Positions 34,492 through 43,605 of a DNA stretch of 64,000 nucleotides are shown piece by piece. A program made the position numbers and the translations under genes. Location: the NCBI GenBank assembly GCA_031418775.1, contig JANOJN010000190.1, positions 1 to 64,000 of the forward strand. The letters are read 5' to 3'. How positions within the stretch are numbered: the first letter of the stretch is position 1; each line of letters begins with the position of its first letter. Below the pieces are notes generated by a model. That model searched no databases. It had not been told where the DNA came from and saw only the letters and a program-made list of their open reading frames with translations. This DNA is from JANLQX01 sp031418775 (GTDB lineage: Bacteria > Actinomycetota > Acidimicrobiia > Acidimicrobiales > JANYDT01).

Positions 34492-34654
34492 GCCAACCAC
34501 GATGCGCCCCGGAGTCGGGCTGGCACATCGGGCCTGGGGCGTTCGCTCGAGCCGACAGATTGAACTCTGTGCGCCCACTCTCGCCCGGCAGGCGCATGAC
34601 GTTCTCATCCTGTAGACCGATGTGCCTCTTGCCGGCAGGGTCTACGGTCAATCG

Positions 34655-36721
34655 ATGAGGTTCGATCGCATCGTTCGTCGCGATCTGCGCGCTCACGCCT
34701 GGGACTACGCGCTCGCCGGTTCGATGGTCGCCGTCGCTCTGGTCGCTCTCGTCACGCGGATTGATGTCCAAGACGCCGATGCCCATCTCTTCGGGCCCGA
34801 CAACTGGGTTGGTTGGGTCGTGACAATCGCCGTGTGCGTAACGCTCGTCGGGCGGCGACGCTGGCCGCTACGGGCGCTCGCATCAGCTCTCATCCTGATA
34901 CTCCCGATCGAGTTCTCCCACCAGCGCGACACCGTGGCGTTTTTCGCCGTTCTGATCGCCCTCTACAGCGTCGCTGCATACCTGCCACTGCGACTGGCCG
35001 TGCGAGGCCTTGCGCAGATGGCGGCCTTCTACGTTGTCCTCGTTGCCACCGGCACCATCCTGCTGACGGCGGTTCCCCTGCTCGGGTTGTCGCTCCTGAC
35101 CGTGGCGTTCGCATCCGGTCTTGCCGTCCACCGCAAACGAGCGAGCGACCACCGCGCCTCAGAGATCGCCATCGAACGAGCAGCAGCGGCGATCGAGACC
35201 GCCGAAGTGGTGGCCGCCGACGAACGCCTTCGCATGGCCCAGGAGCTCCACGACGTGGTCGCGCACTCGCTGAGTGTCATCGCCGTGCAAGCGGGGATCG
35301 GTGCGCACCTCATCGACCGTCGACCGACCGAGGCGGCCCGGTCGCTCGATGCAATCCGATGCACTTGTGACAGCACCGGGGTCGAACTCGACCGATTGGT
35401 TGGAATCCTGCGAACCGGCACAGTCTCGGACTCGACGACGGCTCCGTCCGTTGCGACGATCGCAACACTCGTCGATCAGAGCCGCAGCACCGATCTCGCC
35501 GTCACCCTGAACATCGATGGCGAACTGGCAACCGTCCCCGCCGGGGTATCGCTTGCCGCGTACCGAATCGTGCAAGAGGCACTCACCAACATCGTTCGCC
35601 ATGCCGGAAGTCCGGTCGCCGCGACGGTGACCATCAAGGCGACGGACGACCACATCGGTCTGACCGTAGATGACAACGGTCGTGGCGTCACGGTCCACGA
35701 GGCCGCCACCCACGGCGGGGGGAACGGACTCGTAGGAATGCGAGAACGAGCTCACATGTACGGCGGCGACGTCCACGCGGGACCGAGGCCCGGTGGTGGG
35801 TTTCGGGTGAGAGCCACACTCGACACCCGGACCGGAATCAGCCCCATACAACCGACCTATCAAGCGACGGCTCTCCCGGTCGACCTCGAGCCGAACCCCG
35901 ATCGTCGACGACTCTCCCCGCCGACCTGGGACGCAGCACTGGCGATACTGATGGCGGCGATAGCAATCCTCGAAGTGATCGCGTCCCATCCGACACCCGG
36001 CGGACCGGACTTCATGCCGAACGATGTCTGGGCGTTGTCGCTCCGTCTCGGATGCGCCGCGACGCTCGCGTTCCGGCGAAGATACCCGACGGTTTCGTAC
36101 GCCTTTGCCTGGGTTCTCGGTCTTGTGTTGATCATCGGCGACTACCAGTTCGGGGTCCTCACGTTGGTGCTGCTGATCGGGCTGTATTCGGTTACTGCCC
36201 ATGCCACGCCTCCGCGAGTCATCAGTGCGGCGGTAGGGACAGTTGCCGGAATCACGATCGTTGCCCTGTCGAAACCGCCCGACCTGAGCGCCAGTGGAGC
36301 GGTCTGGGCGAGCGTGTTCTTCGCCGGGTCGGCCGTCACCGGGCATGTCATGCGACGCGACCGGAGTCGACGAGCCACCGAACTGAACGAACGGCAGATC
36401 GACGCCGCAGCACGCACCCGACACTCGCATCTCGTCCTGACGAACGAGCGGCTCCGCATCGCTGACGAACTTCGCACCGTCCTCACCCGGTCCATAGACA
36501 CGATCGCTCGCCACGCCGAAACCGGCTCGCGTCTTGTCGACAGCGACATCGACGTAACTGGCGATGCCCTTCGCGCCATCTCGACGATCAGTCGCGATGC
36601 GCTCAATGACCTCCGACGGTTGCTCACGCACCTCCGCAACCCGACGGAGGGGTCGAACTATTCACCGATCTCGTCCACGCTCGAGACGGTCGGCGGCAAC
36701 ACCGCTGGCGTTCCGCGATGA
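34655..36721 (+). CDS. Two-component sensor histidine kinase fused to a degenerate second kinase half
   Basis: A 688-residue membrane kinase. First module: membrane helices (about 16-155), a HisKA_3 dimerisation helix with 'QELHDVVAHS' (His199) and an ATPase domain with Asn312 in 'EALTNIVRHA', 'DDNGRG' and 'GNGLVGMRERA'. Second module: another membrane block (about 425-565) and a HisKA_3-like helix where 'RLRIADELRTVLTR' (599-612) aligns with 'RLRMAQELHDVVAH' (191-204). His is replaced by Arg607, and there is no ATPase domain. It probably senses envelope or antibiotic stress and phosphorylates the next gene's product (ATGA overlap). The second module may sense or dimerise. Confidence 0.88.
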   Translation: MRFDRIVRRDLRAHAWDYALAGSMVAVALVALVTRIDVQDADAHLFGPDNWVGWVVTIAVCVTLVGRRRWPLRALASALILILPIEFSHQRDTVAFFAVLIALYSVAAYLPLRLAVRGLAQMAAFYVVLVATGTILLTAVPLLGLSLLTVAFASGLAVHRKRASDHRASEIAIERAAAAIETAEVVAADERLRMAQELHDVVAHSLSVIAVQAGIGAHLIDRRPTEAARSLDAIRCTCDSTGVELDRLVGILRTGTVSDSTTAPSVATIATLVDQSRSTDLAVTLNIDGELATVPAGVSLAAYRIVQEALTNIVRHAGSPVAATVTIKATDDHIGLTVDDNGRGVTVHEAATHGGGNGLVGMRERAHMYGGDVHAGPRPGGGFRVRATLDTRTGISPIQPTYQATALPVDLEPNPDRRRLSPPTWDAALAILMAAIAILEVIASHPTPGGPDFMPNDVWALSLRLGCAATLAFRRRYPTVSYAFAWVLGLVLIIGDYQFGVLTLVLLIGLYSVTAHATPPRVISAAVGTVAGITIVALSKPPDLSASGAVWASVFFAGSAVTGHVMRRDRSRRATELNERQIDAAARTRHSHLVLTNERLRIADELRTVLTRSIDTIARHAETGSRLVDSDIDVTGDALRAISTISRDALNDLRRLLTHLRNPTEGSNYSPISSTLETVGGNTAGVPR

Positions 36722-37389
36722 CTCCGTCGATCCGAGTGCTCGTCGCTGACGATCAAGCGCTCGTACGACGCGGGTTCCTCGCGCTGCTCCGGGCCGAGGA
36801 CGGCATCGAGGTCGTCGGCGAAGCGGCCAACGGCTACGAAGCGGTCAAGCTGGCCAAACGCGAGCGGCCGGACGTGATCCTGATGGACATCCGCATGCCC
36901 GAGATGGACGGACTCGAAGCCACGCGAGTGATCACGGCGGACCCAACGCTGAATGCGGTACGCATCCTCATCCTGACCACCTTCGACCTCGACGCCTACG
37001 TCCACGAAGCACTTCGGGCCGGTGCCTCCGGCTTCCTGCTCAAGGACACACTCCCGCCCGAACTGCTTGCAGCAGTTCGGGTCGTCGCCGCCGGAGAAGC
37101 GCTCCTGGCCCCCAGCATCACCCGCCGGTTGATCGAAGACTTCGTTCGACGACCAATGGCGACGGCTAACGACTCACGACTCGGACAGCTGACCGCGCGC
37201 GAACGCGAAGTGCTCGCAGCCGTCGCCAGAGGACTCTCCAACGCCGAACTTGCCGACGAACTCTTCATGAGCCATGCAACGGCCAAGACTCATGTCAGCC
37301 ACCTGCTCACCAAGTTCAGCGCCCGCGACCGGGCCCAACTGGTCGTCGCCGCCTACGAAACCGGTCTGGTCTCGCCCGGGCAAACCTGA
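36718..37389 (+). CDS. NarL/FixJ-type response regulator
   Basis: A 223-residue DNA-binding regulator. The receiver domain has acidic Asp11/Asp12, phospho-acceptor Asp57 in 'VILMDIRMPEMDG', Thr in 'ILTTFD' and Lys in 'FLLKDT'. The LuxR-type helix-turn-helix holds 'LTAREREVLAAVARGLSNAELADELFMSHATAKTHVSHLLTKF'. It overlaps the kinase gene by four bases, so the pair is cotranslated. The likely target is the divergent ABC/MFS export operon. Confidence 0.94.
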   Translation: MTPSIRVLVADDQALVRRGFLALLRAEDGIEVVGEAANGYEAVKLAKRERPDVILMDIRMPEMDGLEATRVITADPTLNAVRILILTTFDLDAYVHEALRAGASGFLLKDTLPPELLAAVRVVAAGEALLAPSITRRLIEDFVRRPMATANDSRLGQLTAREREVLAAVARGLSNAELADELFMSHATAKTHVSHLLTKFSARDRAQLVVAAYETGLVSPGQT

Positions 37390-37425
37390 CGACACACTGT
37401 CACCAACTTGTCCGAGCGAGGGAAG

Positions 37426-37512
37426 AGTGTGCGTTCGGTCGCTCCTGGAGCGACCCAGGCACCAATCTCGGCGCGGGTTTCGGGGCTAGCCGCGCGCCGC
37501 CGCTTCCCATTC
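37426..37512 (-). repeat. Dispersed intergenic repeat, copy 2, with terminator hairpin
   Basis: GGTCGCTCC and GGAGCGACC (37437-37455) form the hairpin, and the flanks match copy 1 at 29731-29812. Here the repeat also covers the last codons of the Gfo/Idh gene. It serves as terminator between convergent genes. Confidence 0.6.
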
Positions 37513-38469
37513 GGTGAGGAAGCGCATGAGCTGAAACGAATCGTCGAGGCGCGGGCTCGGACGCTCGGCCTCCAGTCGGCCGGCGGCGATGTTGGCCTCG
37601 ACCATGCGCACCTGATGATCGAACGCATCAAGCGGATCCGTCACGACGATGGTCTGCGCGTCGCCGTCGAAGGGCCGCCAAATGAACGAGTTGTCGCCAC
37701 GTCCGGGGAGCCAAGGATTGGTGAGAAATGTGAGGGTTCCGTCGGTTCCCTGCACTTCGAACCGCGAGGTGTTGCCGTACGTCTCGGCGGTGTGGATCGT
37801 GGCGAGAATTCCGCCGTCGAAACGAACGGTTGCCGCCGTCTCGCACATGCTTCCGTCAGCCTCTGACACCGTGCCCAGCGCCGTGAGCTCACACCGAGCG
37901 AAGGCTCCATCACCGCCGATCGCATCCATCACCAGTTGCACGAGCGACGCCGGGTAGCACCCGAGGTTGTAGATCGCGCCCCGCCCTTCGGGATTGACGA
38001 GATGGGCGATGTTTGCGGCGTAGCTCGCATGGACTGCCTTCAGTGTGCCGAGGCGCCCGTCGCGGAGCACGTCGACGAAGCGGGCGATCACCGGGTGCGC
38101 GAGGTACATCAGACCCTCGACGAAGAACACGGAGTCCCGCACGGACGCAAGCAATGCGTTCGCCTGCTCCATCGACACCGTGAGCGACTTCTCCGAGAGG
38201 ACGGCCTTGCCCGCGGCAGCGGCGAGGATCGTCGCCTCGTGGTGGACGTGGTTCGGCGTCCCGACATAAACGACGTCGACGTCAGGAGCGGCGAGAGCTT
38301 CTTCGAGACTCCTCGCGGCACGGGCAATGCCATGTCGAACGCGGAATGCTTCGAGACGCTTCGGGTCCCGTCCGACTACGAGCGTGGCGATGGAGCCGGG
38401 GCTTGCCTCGATCGCCTTCGCCATCGTGTCGGAGATGAAACTGGTCCCGAGGATTGCCCACCGCAGCAC
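37486..38469 (-). CDS. Gfo/Idh/MocA family oxidoreductase
   Basis: A 327-residue NAD(P)-dependent oxidoreductase. 'VLRWAILGTSFISDTMAKAI' is the Rossmann loop, 'YVGTPNHVHHEATILAAAAGKAVLSEKSL' holds the conserved EK(S/P) lysine, and the C-terminal half is the beta-sheet substrate domain. Acts on sugars, inositol or similar polyols; some relatives are trans-1,2-dihydrodiol dehydrogenases, which this N-terminus resembles. The GTG at 38467-38469 follows AAGGA. Confidence 0.88.
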   Translation of the reverse strand: MLRWAILGTSFISDTMAKAIEASPGSIATLVVGRDPKRLEAFRVRHGIARAARSLEEALAAPDVDVVYVGTPNHVHHEATILAAAAGKAVLSEKSLTVSMEQANALLASVRDSVFFVEGLMYLAHPVIARFVDVLRDGRLGTLKAVHASYAANIAHLVNPEGRGAIYNLGCYPASLVQLVMDAIGGDGAFARCELTALGTVSEADGSMCETAATVRFDGGILATIHTAETYGNTSRFEVQGTDGTLTFLTNPWLPGRGDNSFIWRPFDGDAQTIVVTDPLDAFDHQVRMVEANIAAGRLEAERPSPRLDDSFQLMRFLTEWEAAARG

Positions 38470-38514
38470 AGCGTCATCCTTGCACGCCACCTCTAGGGAA
38501 AGAAGGTCTGCGGC

Positions 38515-39222
38515 ATGTTGATGGTCAACGGTGTGTCGTCCGTTGTCGACGAGTATGGGTCGGTGCGCCACGCTGCCCGCCACCGGTCTCGGGTCGCCGC
38601 CCGGCGATGTCTGCTGACCGCGACCGCGGGATTCTTCGCATTGCTGCCTCCGGGTCACGCGGAGGCGGCAGTTCCCGGATCGGCGCTCACCTTGGCAAGG
38701 CGCACCTGTTCCGTTCCCGTAACCGACTCGGCCGGGCCGTGGAAGGCCGGGAGTCGACGTCTCGTCGCGGCGATCGCGTGGAGTGACGGATCGCCGCGGG
38801 CGTGCCTCGTCGTCATGCGGGTCGGGACCACCACATCGACGGTGGTCGCGACGATGGTGATCGATGCCGGATTCTCGGAGCGATACGACGAGCGCTACTC
38901 GCCCGGAATCCGCCCTGACGTGCTCCGCTTCCCCGACGGCACAATCGGTGTGGTGGTCGACCATACGGCGATGAACGAGTCGGGTGGTGGCGGAACTGAA
39001 ACGACACTGTGGCGGCTCAAGGGCACCACGCTCACTAACGCCTTCTCCGCCGTGCTCAACGGCGCCCGGACGATCAACGAAGCGGTCGAGTCACCGTGCC
39101 CACCCGACCCGCCGCTTCGACTCAGCTCGACGAACGAAGTAGTACGACTGCACGTGACCGACTGCGCGAATGGCATCTCGACGCTGCAGACGTTCCGTCT
39201 CGATGGCACCCGGTTCCGCTGA
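38515..39222 (+). CDS. Secreted protein of unknown function
   Basis: A 235-residue protein with an N-terminal export signal containing twin Arg ('AARRCLLTATAGFFALLPPGHAEA'), possibly a Tat substrate. The mature part is beta-rich, with Cys residues in 'RRTCSVPV', 'SPCPPDP' and 'TDCANG'. No family recognised. The true start could be within the first 30 codons, since the signal begins near residue 25. It stands alone between divergent and broken neighbours. Confidence 0.6.
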   Translation: MLMVNGVSSVVDEYGSVRHAARHRSRVAARRCLLTATAGFFALLPPGHAEAAVPGSALTLARRTCSVPVTDSAGPWKAGSRRLVAAIAWSDGSPRACLVVMRVGTTTSTVVATMVIDAGFSERYDERYSPGIRPDVLRFPDGTIGVVVDHTAMNESGGGGTETTLWRLKGTTLTNAFSAVLNGARTINEAVESPCPPDPPLRLSSTNEVVRLHVTDCANGISTLQTFRLDGTRFR

Positions 39223-39258
39223 CCCACGCAGCCGTAGCGTCGCACGACCACATGGTGG

Positions 39259-39585
39259 TCAGTGGCGGGCCAGCGCGTCCAAGATGTTGAGCTTGGCGGC
39301 GCGTCCGGCGGGTCGGATAGAAGCGACGATCTCGGCGACAACGGCGAGCACCACGACCACGATCAGCGTGGTGACCGGAATGGTGAAGGACCTCAGACCT
39401 TCGTCGCGCAACGAGATGATCACGGCATAGCCGAGAAGGATGCCGATCACGATGCCCTGGGCGGTGCCGAGCAACGCGGTGATGACCGACTCTCAGCGCA
39501 CGGAGGACCGGACCTGCGACCGGAGCGCCCCAACGGCTCGAAGAAGACCGAGCTCGCGGGTTCGTTCGTAGACCGAGAGGCTCAT
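39259..39585 (-). pseudogene. C-terminal fragment of an FtsX-type ABC permease with an internal stop
   Basis: The fragment encodes 'MSLSVYERTRELGLLRAVGALRSQVRSSVR', a TGA at 39493-39495, then 'ESVITALLGTAQGIVIG' through to 'AKLNILDALARH'. In FtsX proteins the residue at the TGA is normally Trp (VRWE), so this is a TGG-to-TGA change. All upstream parts of the permease are missing. It matches the last ~110 residues of the 853-residue permease in this window. Confidence 0.75.
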
Positions 39586-39690
39586 GTTGAAACGTCACCG
39601 ATCGTCTTCGGGTCAACGAGGGACAGGGCGCTGGCTTTCGTCCTGTCCTCGACGTTCCCGTACCCGAGCTGGAGGCTGCTGGCACTCCCG

Positions 39691-40479
39691 ACCTCGGGTA
39701 GCGCGTTCAGCTTTGCTCTTGTCACGCTGAACCGACCTGACCTGCTCAACGCTATCGACGGCACCCTGCTCGACGACCTGGATGCCGCTCTCGATGAGAT
39801 CGAGGCGTCGGGAGAGGTCCGGGCAGTGATCATCACAGGGGCCGGTCGGGCGTTCTGTGCGGGCGCGGATCTGAGCGGTACGGGGACGGCGTGGACGAAA
39901 CCGTCACGTACCCCACTCAAGACGTCATACGACGGTCAGGTGCGGCTCGCTGACCAGATGACGCGCCTCTACGAGCTCTCGGTCCCGGTCATCGCTGCCG
40001 TCAACGGAGCAGCGGTCGGGGGTGGCCTGGCGTACGCCCTGCATTGTGATGTACGCATATCTTCCGAGTCGGCTCGGTTCGGATCGGCCTTCATCACTGC
40101 TGGCTTCTCGTCGCTCGACATGGGCACGAGTTACCTGCTGCCGAAGATCGTCGGTGCCGGACGGGCGCGCGAGATGATGCTCAGCGGTCGGATCATCGAT
40201 GCGACCGAGGCCTACCGGATCGGCCTCGTGCAGGAGGTCGTGCCCCAGCCGAACCTTCTCGACGCCGCCCTCGCTGTCGCGAGACGGATCGCCGCCAACA
40301 ACGAGTTCGGCGTGTGGCAGACCAAGCTCGGGCTCAACGTCGCCCTCGACGCGCCGAGCCTTCGCCATGCCAAGGAGATCGAGAACCGCACCCAAATCCT
40401 CGCCGTGCAGACGGGCAACCCGAAAGAGGCCGGGCTGGCGCGACGGGAACGGCGCGCTCCCGACTTCGACCGGATGTAG
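39691..40479 (+). CDS. Enoyl-CoA hydratase/isomerase (crotonase) with no clear start
   Basis: The crotonase core begins at 'FSFALVTLNRPDLLNAID'. It continues with the oxyanion-hole 'RAFCAGADLSG' and 'AAVGGGLAYALHCDVRIS', then 'GFSSLDMGTSYLLPKIVGAGRAREMMLSG'. The C-terminus is complete (RRERRAPDFDRM). The usual first ~10 residues are missing, and no ATG, GTG or TTG occurs in frame for at least 100 bases upstream. The gene abuts the FtsX fragment, so its 5' end seems to have been lost by recombination. It would hydrate or isomerise acyl-CoAs if expressed. Confidence 0.72.
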   Translation, partial: TSGSAFSFALVTLNRPDLLNAIDGTLLDDLDAALDEIEASGEVRAVIITGAGRAFCAGADLSGTGTAWTKPSRTPLKTSYDGQVRLADQMTRLYELSVPVIAAVNGAAVGGGLAYALHCDVRISSESARFGSAFITAGFSSLDMGTSYLLPKIVGAGRAREMMLSGRIIDATEAYRIGLVQEVVPQPNLLDAALAVARRIAANNEFGVWQTKLGLNVALDAPSLRHAKEIENRTQILAVQTGNPKEAGLARRERRAPDFDRM

Positions 40480-40515
40480 CCAGCCGGCTTTCGAACTGTC
40501 TTGTGACTCGCGGGA

Positions 40516-40803
40516 CTAGCGAACCAGCGCCCAGACGCCGGTCACTGCGGCGAAACAGCCGAACACACCGAGTGCACGTCGCCATGGGTTGACACCCCGC
40601 ACGACCTCGTCCATCGCCCACCAGGCAAGCGCGCCGACGGCGACCCAGTCGAGCGCTGTCCGTAGAGCACCCGCGGGATCGAGCACGCGGCGGGTCAGCG
40701 CGACGGCGAGATACAGGACCAGCGCCACGTTCGGGAACTGGGCAATGACGATCTGCCCGGTCTGCCGCGACCGGAACATCCACTCGTACGCTCGACGAAC
40801 CAT
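40516..40803 (-). CDS. Small membrane protein
   Basis: A 95-residue protein with about three hydrophobic helices: 'IVIAQFPNVALVLYLAVAL', 'ALDWVAVGALAWWAMDEV' and 'ALGVFGCFAAVTGVWALV'. The motif 'RGVNPWRRALG' between helices recurs in small actinomycete membrane proteins. No function known. It follows the diguanylate cyclase gene by 12 bases on the same strand. Confidence 0.7.
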   Translation of the reverse strand: MVRRAYEWMFRSRQTGQIVIAQFPNVALVLYLAVALTRRVLDPAGALRTALDWVAVGALAWWAMDEVVRGVNPWRRALGVFGCFAAVTGVWALVR

Positions 40804-40815
40804 CGTGCCGATGGT

Positions 40816-42615
40816 CTACTCCGCTTCCGCTCCCCGTGGGTCGCTCGACTGCCTGGTCGCAATGGTCGCCGGGACGCCAGAGGCTCCAGACACGCGGACG
40901 TGCAGTTCGTACGACGTGTCTGCGCCGGGCCGCAGATCGATCGTCGGCTCGATCTCGAGAACGAATTCGTCGGACTCCAGCCAGGCGGACATCCGCTCGA
41001 TCCATGTCCGTGCGATCGGCTCGGTGGCGCGGCGGCGACGCTCCCGTTCGTCCGCCGCGAGGGGGCCGGCGATGGCGGCCGGTCCAGTCACGACTGGACG
41101 GTTGTTCTTCTGACTAGCGACGACGACCCGGTTCTTGCCCAACTCCTTGGCTTCGTACATCGCGAGATCAGCGTCGAAGAGCATGGCCTCCGCGGAGGCG
41201 GCCGCGTTGAACAGGGCGAGACCGACGCTGGCAGTCACGTGCAACACCTCTGAACCTTCGCCCGCGGTTACTGCGCCGATCGTTGCGATCACGGCATCGG
41301 CGACGGCGAGGGCCTGGTCGAGTGCGGAGTTCGGGATGATGACGGCAAACTCGTCGCCACCGAACCGGGCCACGATGTCGGTGTCTCGGAGGCGGGTCCT
41401 CAGGGCGGACGCGACGTTACGGAGGAGCGCGTCGCCCTCGGTGTGCCCCAACGTGTCGTTCACCCGTTTGAAGCCGTCGAGATCCAGCATGAGCAGCGCC
41501 CCACCGTGCCCGTAGCGTTCAGCGAGTGCGACGTGGCGCGCGAACTCCCGCCCAAAGCCCCGGCGGTTCAGGAGTCCGGTCAGCGGGTCATGGTTCGCCT
41601 GGAAGTGGAGCTGTGACTCAAGCCGCTCGCGATCGGTCACGTCGAGCACATGGACCAGGACGAATTCCGGTTGATCATGAGCGTCGCGGATGAGGCTCTG
41701 GCGAAGCTCGACCCAACGCTCCTCCTCGTCGATGCCGTTGCTTCGTCGCCGCGTCTGGGCGGGGGCCGCTGCACCTGCGAACACCGACTTGAGTGTCTCC
41801 CTCAGATCCTCGGCGTCGTCGGGATGGACGATGTCGACCAGTGGCCGGTGCCGAGTCTGCTCGGACCCGAAGATTCCGACGTACGCGTCATTGGCCATGA
41901 CGACAACCCCATTGCGGTCGACGAGCGCGGTGCCGATCGGAGCCGATTCGAACATCGATTGGAAACGGTTCTCTGTGGAGATCAGGGCATCCTCCACCTT
42001 GTGAAGCCGCTCGACCGATCGAACGAGCGCGAGCCCGATGGCCGCGCCGACCATGAGAAGAACGATGCCGTGACCGACGTCGGCGGTGCCGTACTTCGTC
42101 TCATCGAGCAACAGGACCGGAACATCGAACACCGCACCGATCCCGATGAGCACGGTCGCCATCTGGGCTCGGTTCCCGCGGACGGCGACGGAGATCACCG
42201 AAAGCAGGACGGTTGCCGAAAGCAACGTGTTCGACGCGTGGACGCTGTGTCGGAGGAGAGCGATCGCACAGAGATGGGCCAACGCAGGAAGCACCTCGCA
42301 CCACTGCGGAAGGCGCTGCCACTGCACGCGCCGGGCGGCAACGACGGTGACAGTGATCAACGCGGCGGCAAGAACTGCGGTGTGGTGATCGAACGATCCG
42401 CGGCTGAGCACGACGATGAGGACGGGGAGGTAGACGACCCCCAGCACGAACGCGGCCAGGGTGGTCCGCGTAAGCGCCGGTCCGTTCGCCACGGACGACG
42501 CGGCTTTGCGGAGACGAGGAAAGCGTCGCGAGGCCGAGCGCAGTGACGACTGACGAGGGTGGCGGATGGACATCTTGCAGCCGTTCGGTCGGTGGGGGTC
42601 GACTGACTTCTTCAT
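40816..42615 (-). CDS. Membrane PAS-GGDEF diguanylate cyclase
   Basis: A 599-residue protein with membrane helices (about 50-200), a PAS domain (about 215-330) and a GGDEF domain (about 335-500), ending with an incomplete EAL-like stretch. The active site reads GGDEF (419-423), and an RxxD inhibitory site (RDTD, 410-413) lies five residues before it, so product feedback is expected. It makes cyclic di-GMP in response to a PAS-sensed signal. The tail 'EFVLEIEPTIDLRPG' resembles the first strand of EAL phosphodiesterases, but the catalytic parts are absent. The ATG at 42613-42615 has a GGAAGG site. Confidence 0.9.
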   Translation of the reverse strand: MKKSVDPHRPNGCKMSIRHPRQSSLRSASRRFPRLRKAASSVANGPALTRTTLAAFVLGVVYLPVLIVVLSRGSFDHHTAVLAAALITVTVVAARRVQWQRLPQWCEVLPALAHLCAIALLRHSVHASNTLLSATVLLSVISVAVRGNRAQMATVLIGIGAVFDVPVLLLDETKYGTADVGHGIVLLMVGAAIGLALVRSVERLHKVEDALISTENRFQSMFESAPIGTALVDRNGVVVMANDAYVGIFGSEQTRHRPLVDIVHPDDAEDLRETLKSVFAGAAAPAQTRRRSNGIDEEERWVELRQSLIRDAHDQPEFVLVHVLDVTDRERLESQLHFQANHDPLTGLLNRRGFGREFARHVALAERYGHGGALLMLDLDGFKRVNDTLGHTEGDALLRNVASALRTRLRDTDIVARFGGDEFAVIIPNSALDQALAVADAVIATIGAVTAGEGSEVLHVTASVGLALFNAAASAEAMLFDADLAMYEAKELGKNRVVVASQKNNRPVVTGPAAIAGPLAADERERRRRATEPIARTWIERMSAWLESDEFVLEIEPTIDLRPGADTSYELHVRVSGASGVPATIATRQSSDPRGAEAE

Positions 42616-42781
42616 CGGCCTTCCGCTGGGCAACTTGAGCTAGCGAGCAACCGTGTCACCGCGGGTGTTCCTCCCGCCACCCAGACGCGCGAAGCTCTCT
42701 TCAGGGTGGTCGTTCCTTTCGTATCGGGGTGGGGACGACCGTTCGGGAACCAGCGGCGGTGCCGGAGACGTCGGACGTCAG

Positions 42782-43546
42782 GTGAAACGAGCTCGGGAAA
42801 CCACCCCTTCCTCCGGCACCCGTCGGGGGAAGGCCCGAACTCGGCTGCACGGCACCCTGCTGTTGATGGTCGCTGCCGTGCCGGGCTTCGTCGTCATCGT
42901 GTCGGCATGGCCGACGTGGGCCACACCGCCGCCCGGTCCAACGATCGCCATCCGACCGTCACCCGAGGATGATCGTCCCTCCATCAACCTGTTCGAGACC
43001 GACGAGTTCAACACCGCAAAGCTCTGTGCCGAGGGCATCGTCATCACCAAAGACCACCGGTCGCGAAGCTGCAGGCTCGGGCGCTCGCGCCAACTTGACG
43101 TCTCGACCACGTTCGGCGGTGTCACGCCCACCCTGTTTGCGACGCGTTCGAGTTACGACTCCGACGGCGGCTACGGCCTGCGCGAAGAGGTGCTGATCCT
43201 CGACGAGAAGGGCCGTGCGCTCCACAGCCTTGTCCAATGGCGCCACGACGTGTTCGACCAGCACAGCGCCACGCTCCGGCGACGGTTCCGGTTCGTGAAC
43301 ATCGATCGTCGCGAGGACGACGAGATATGTGTCCAGACCACGACAGCGGCTGGACCCGGGCGGTTCGACGATTCACCGGTCTTCCGGCCGTCCGAGCGGT
43401 GGACGGGGTACGACGCGTTCACCTGGGGCAACGGCAGATTCGTCCGGGCGGAATCCCTTGACGGCGGTTGCCCGACGCGCGGGTATCAACTCTTCGTGCC
43501 GATGCCCCTGACCGATGACCCCGTCCATCGCAGCCGTGACCGCTGA
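42782..43546 (+). CDS. Exported or membrane-anchored protein of unknown function
   Basis: From the GTG at 42782 the product is 254 residues, with one hydrophobic segment ('GTLLLMVAAVPGFVVIVSAWPTWA') after a basic start, fitting a signal peptide or anchor. The outer part has Cys residues in 'KLCAEGI', 'SCRLGRS', 'EICVQT' and 'GGCPTRG'. An open frame exists from 42653, but that part looks non-coding. No family is recognised. The arrangement of signal, Cys-bearing strands and a C-terminal 'GYQLFVP' recalls secreted actinomycete proteins. Confidence 0.55.
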   Translation: MKRARETTPSSGTRRGKARTRLHGTLLLMVAAVPGFVVIVSAWPTWATPPPGPTIAIRPSPEDDRPSINLFETDEFNTAKLCAEGIVITKDHRSRSCRLGRSRQLDVSTTFGGVTPTLFATRSSYDSDGGYGLREEVLILDEKGRALHSLVQWRHDVFDQHSATLRRRFRFVNIDRREDDEICVQTTTAAGPGRFDDSPVFRPSERWTGYDAFTWGNGRFVRAESLDGGCPTRGYQLFVPMPLTDDPVHRSRDR

Positions 43547-43605
43547 CGCGCGCAGCCGAGACACTCGGTTCGGGTTGGTCGTCGACCCCGCATACGCTCG
43601 TAACG

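Noticed and set aside
39493..39495. TGA in the FtsX fragment as a second selenocysteine
   Set aside because: The position is a conserved Trp, no hairpin with a GGU loop follows, and the gene is truncated; a nonsense change is simpler.
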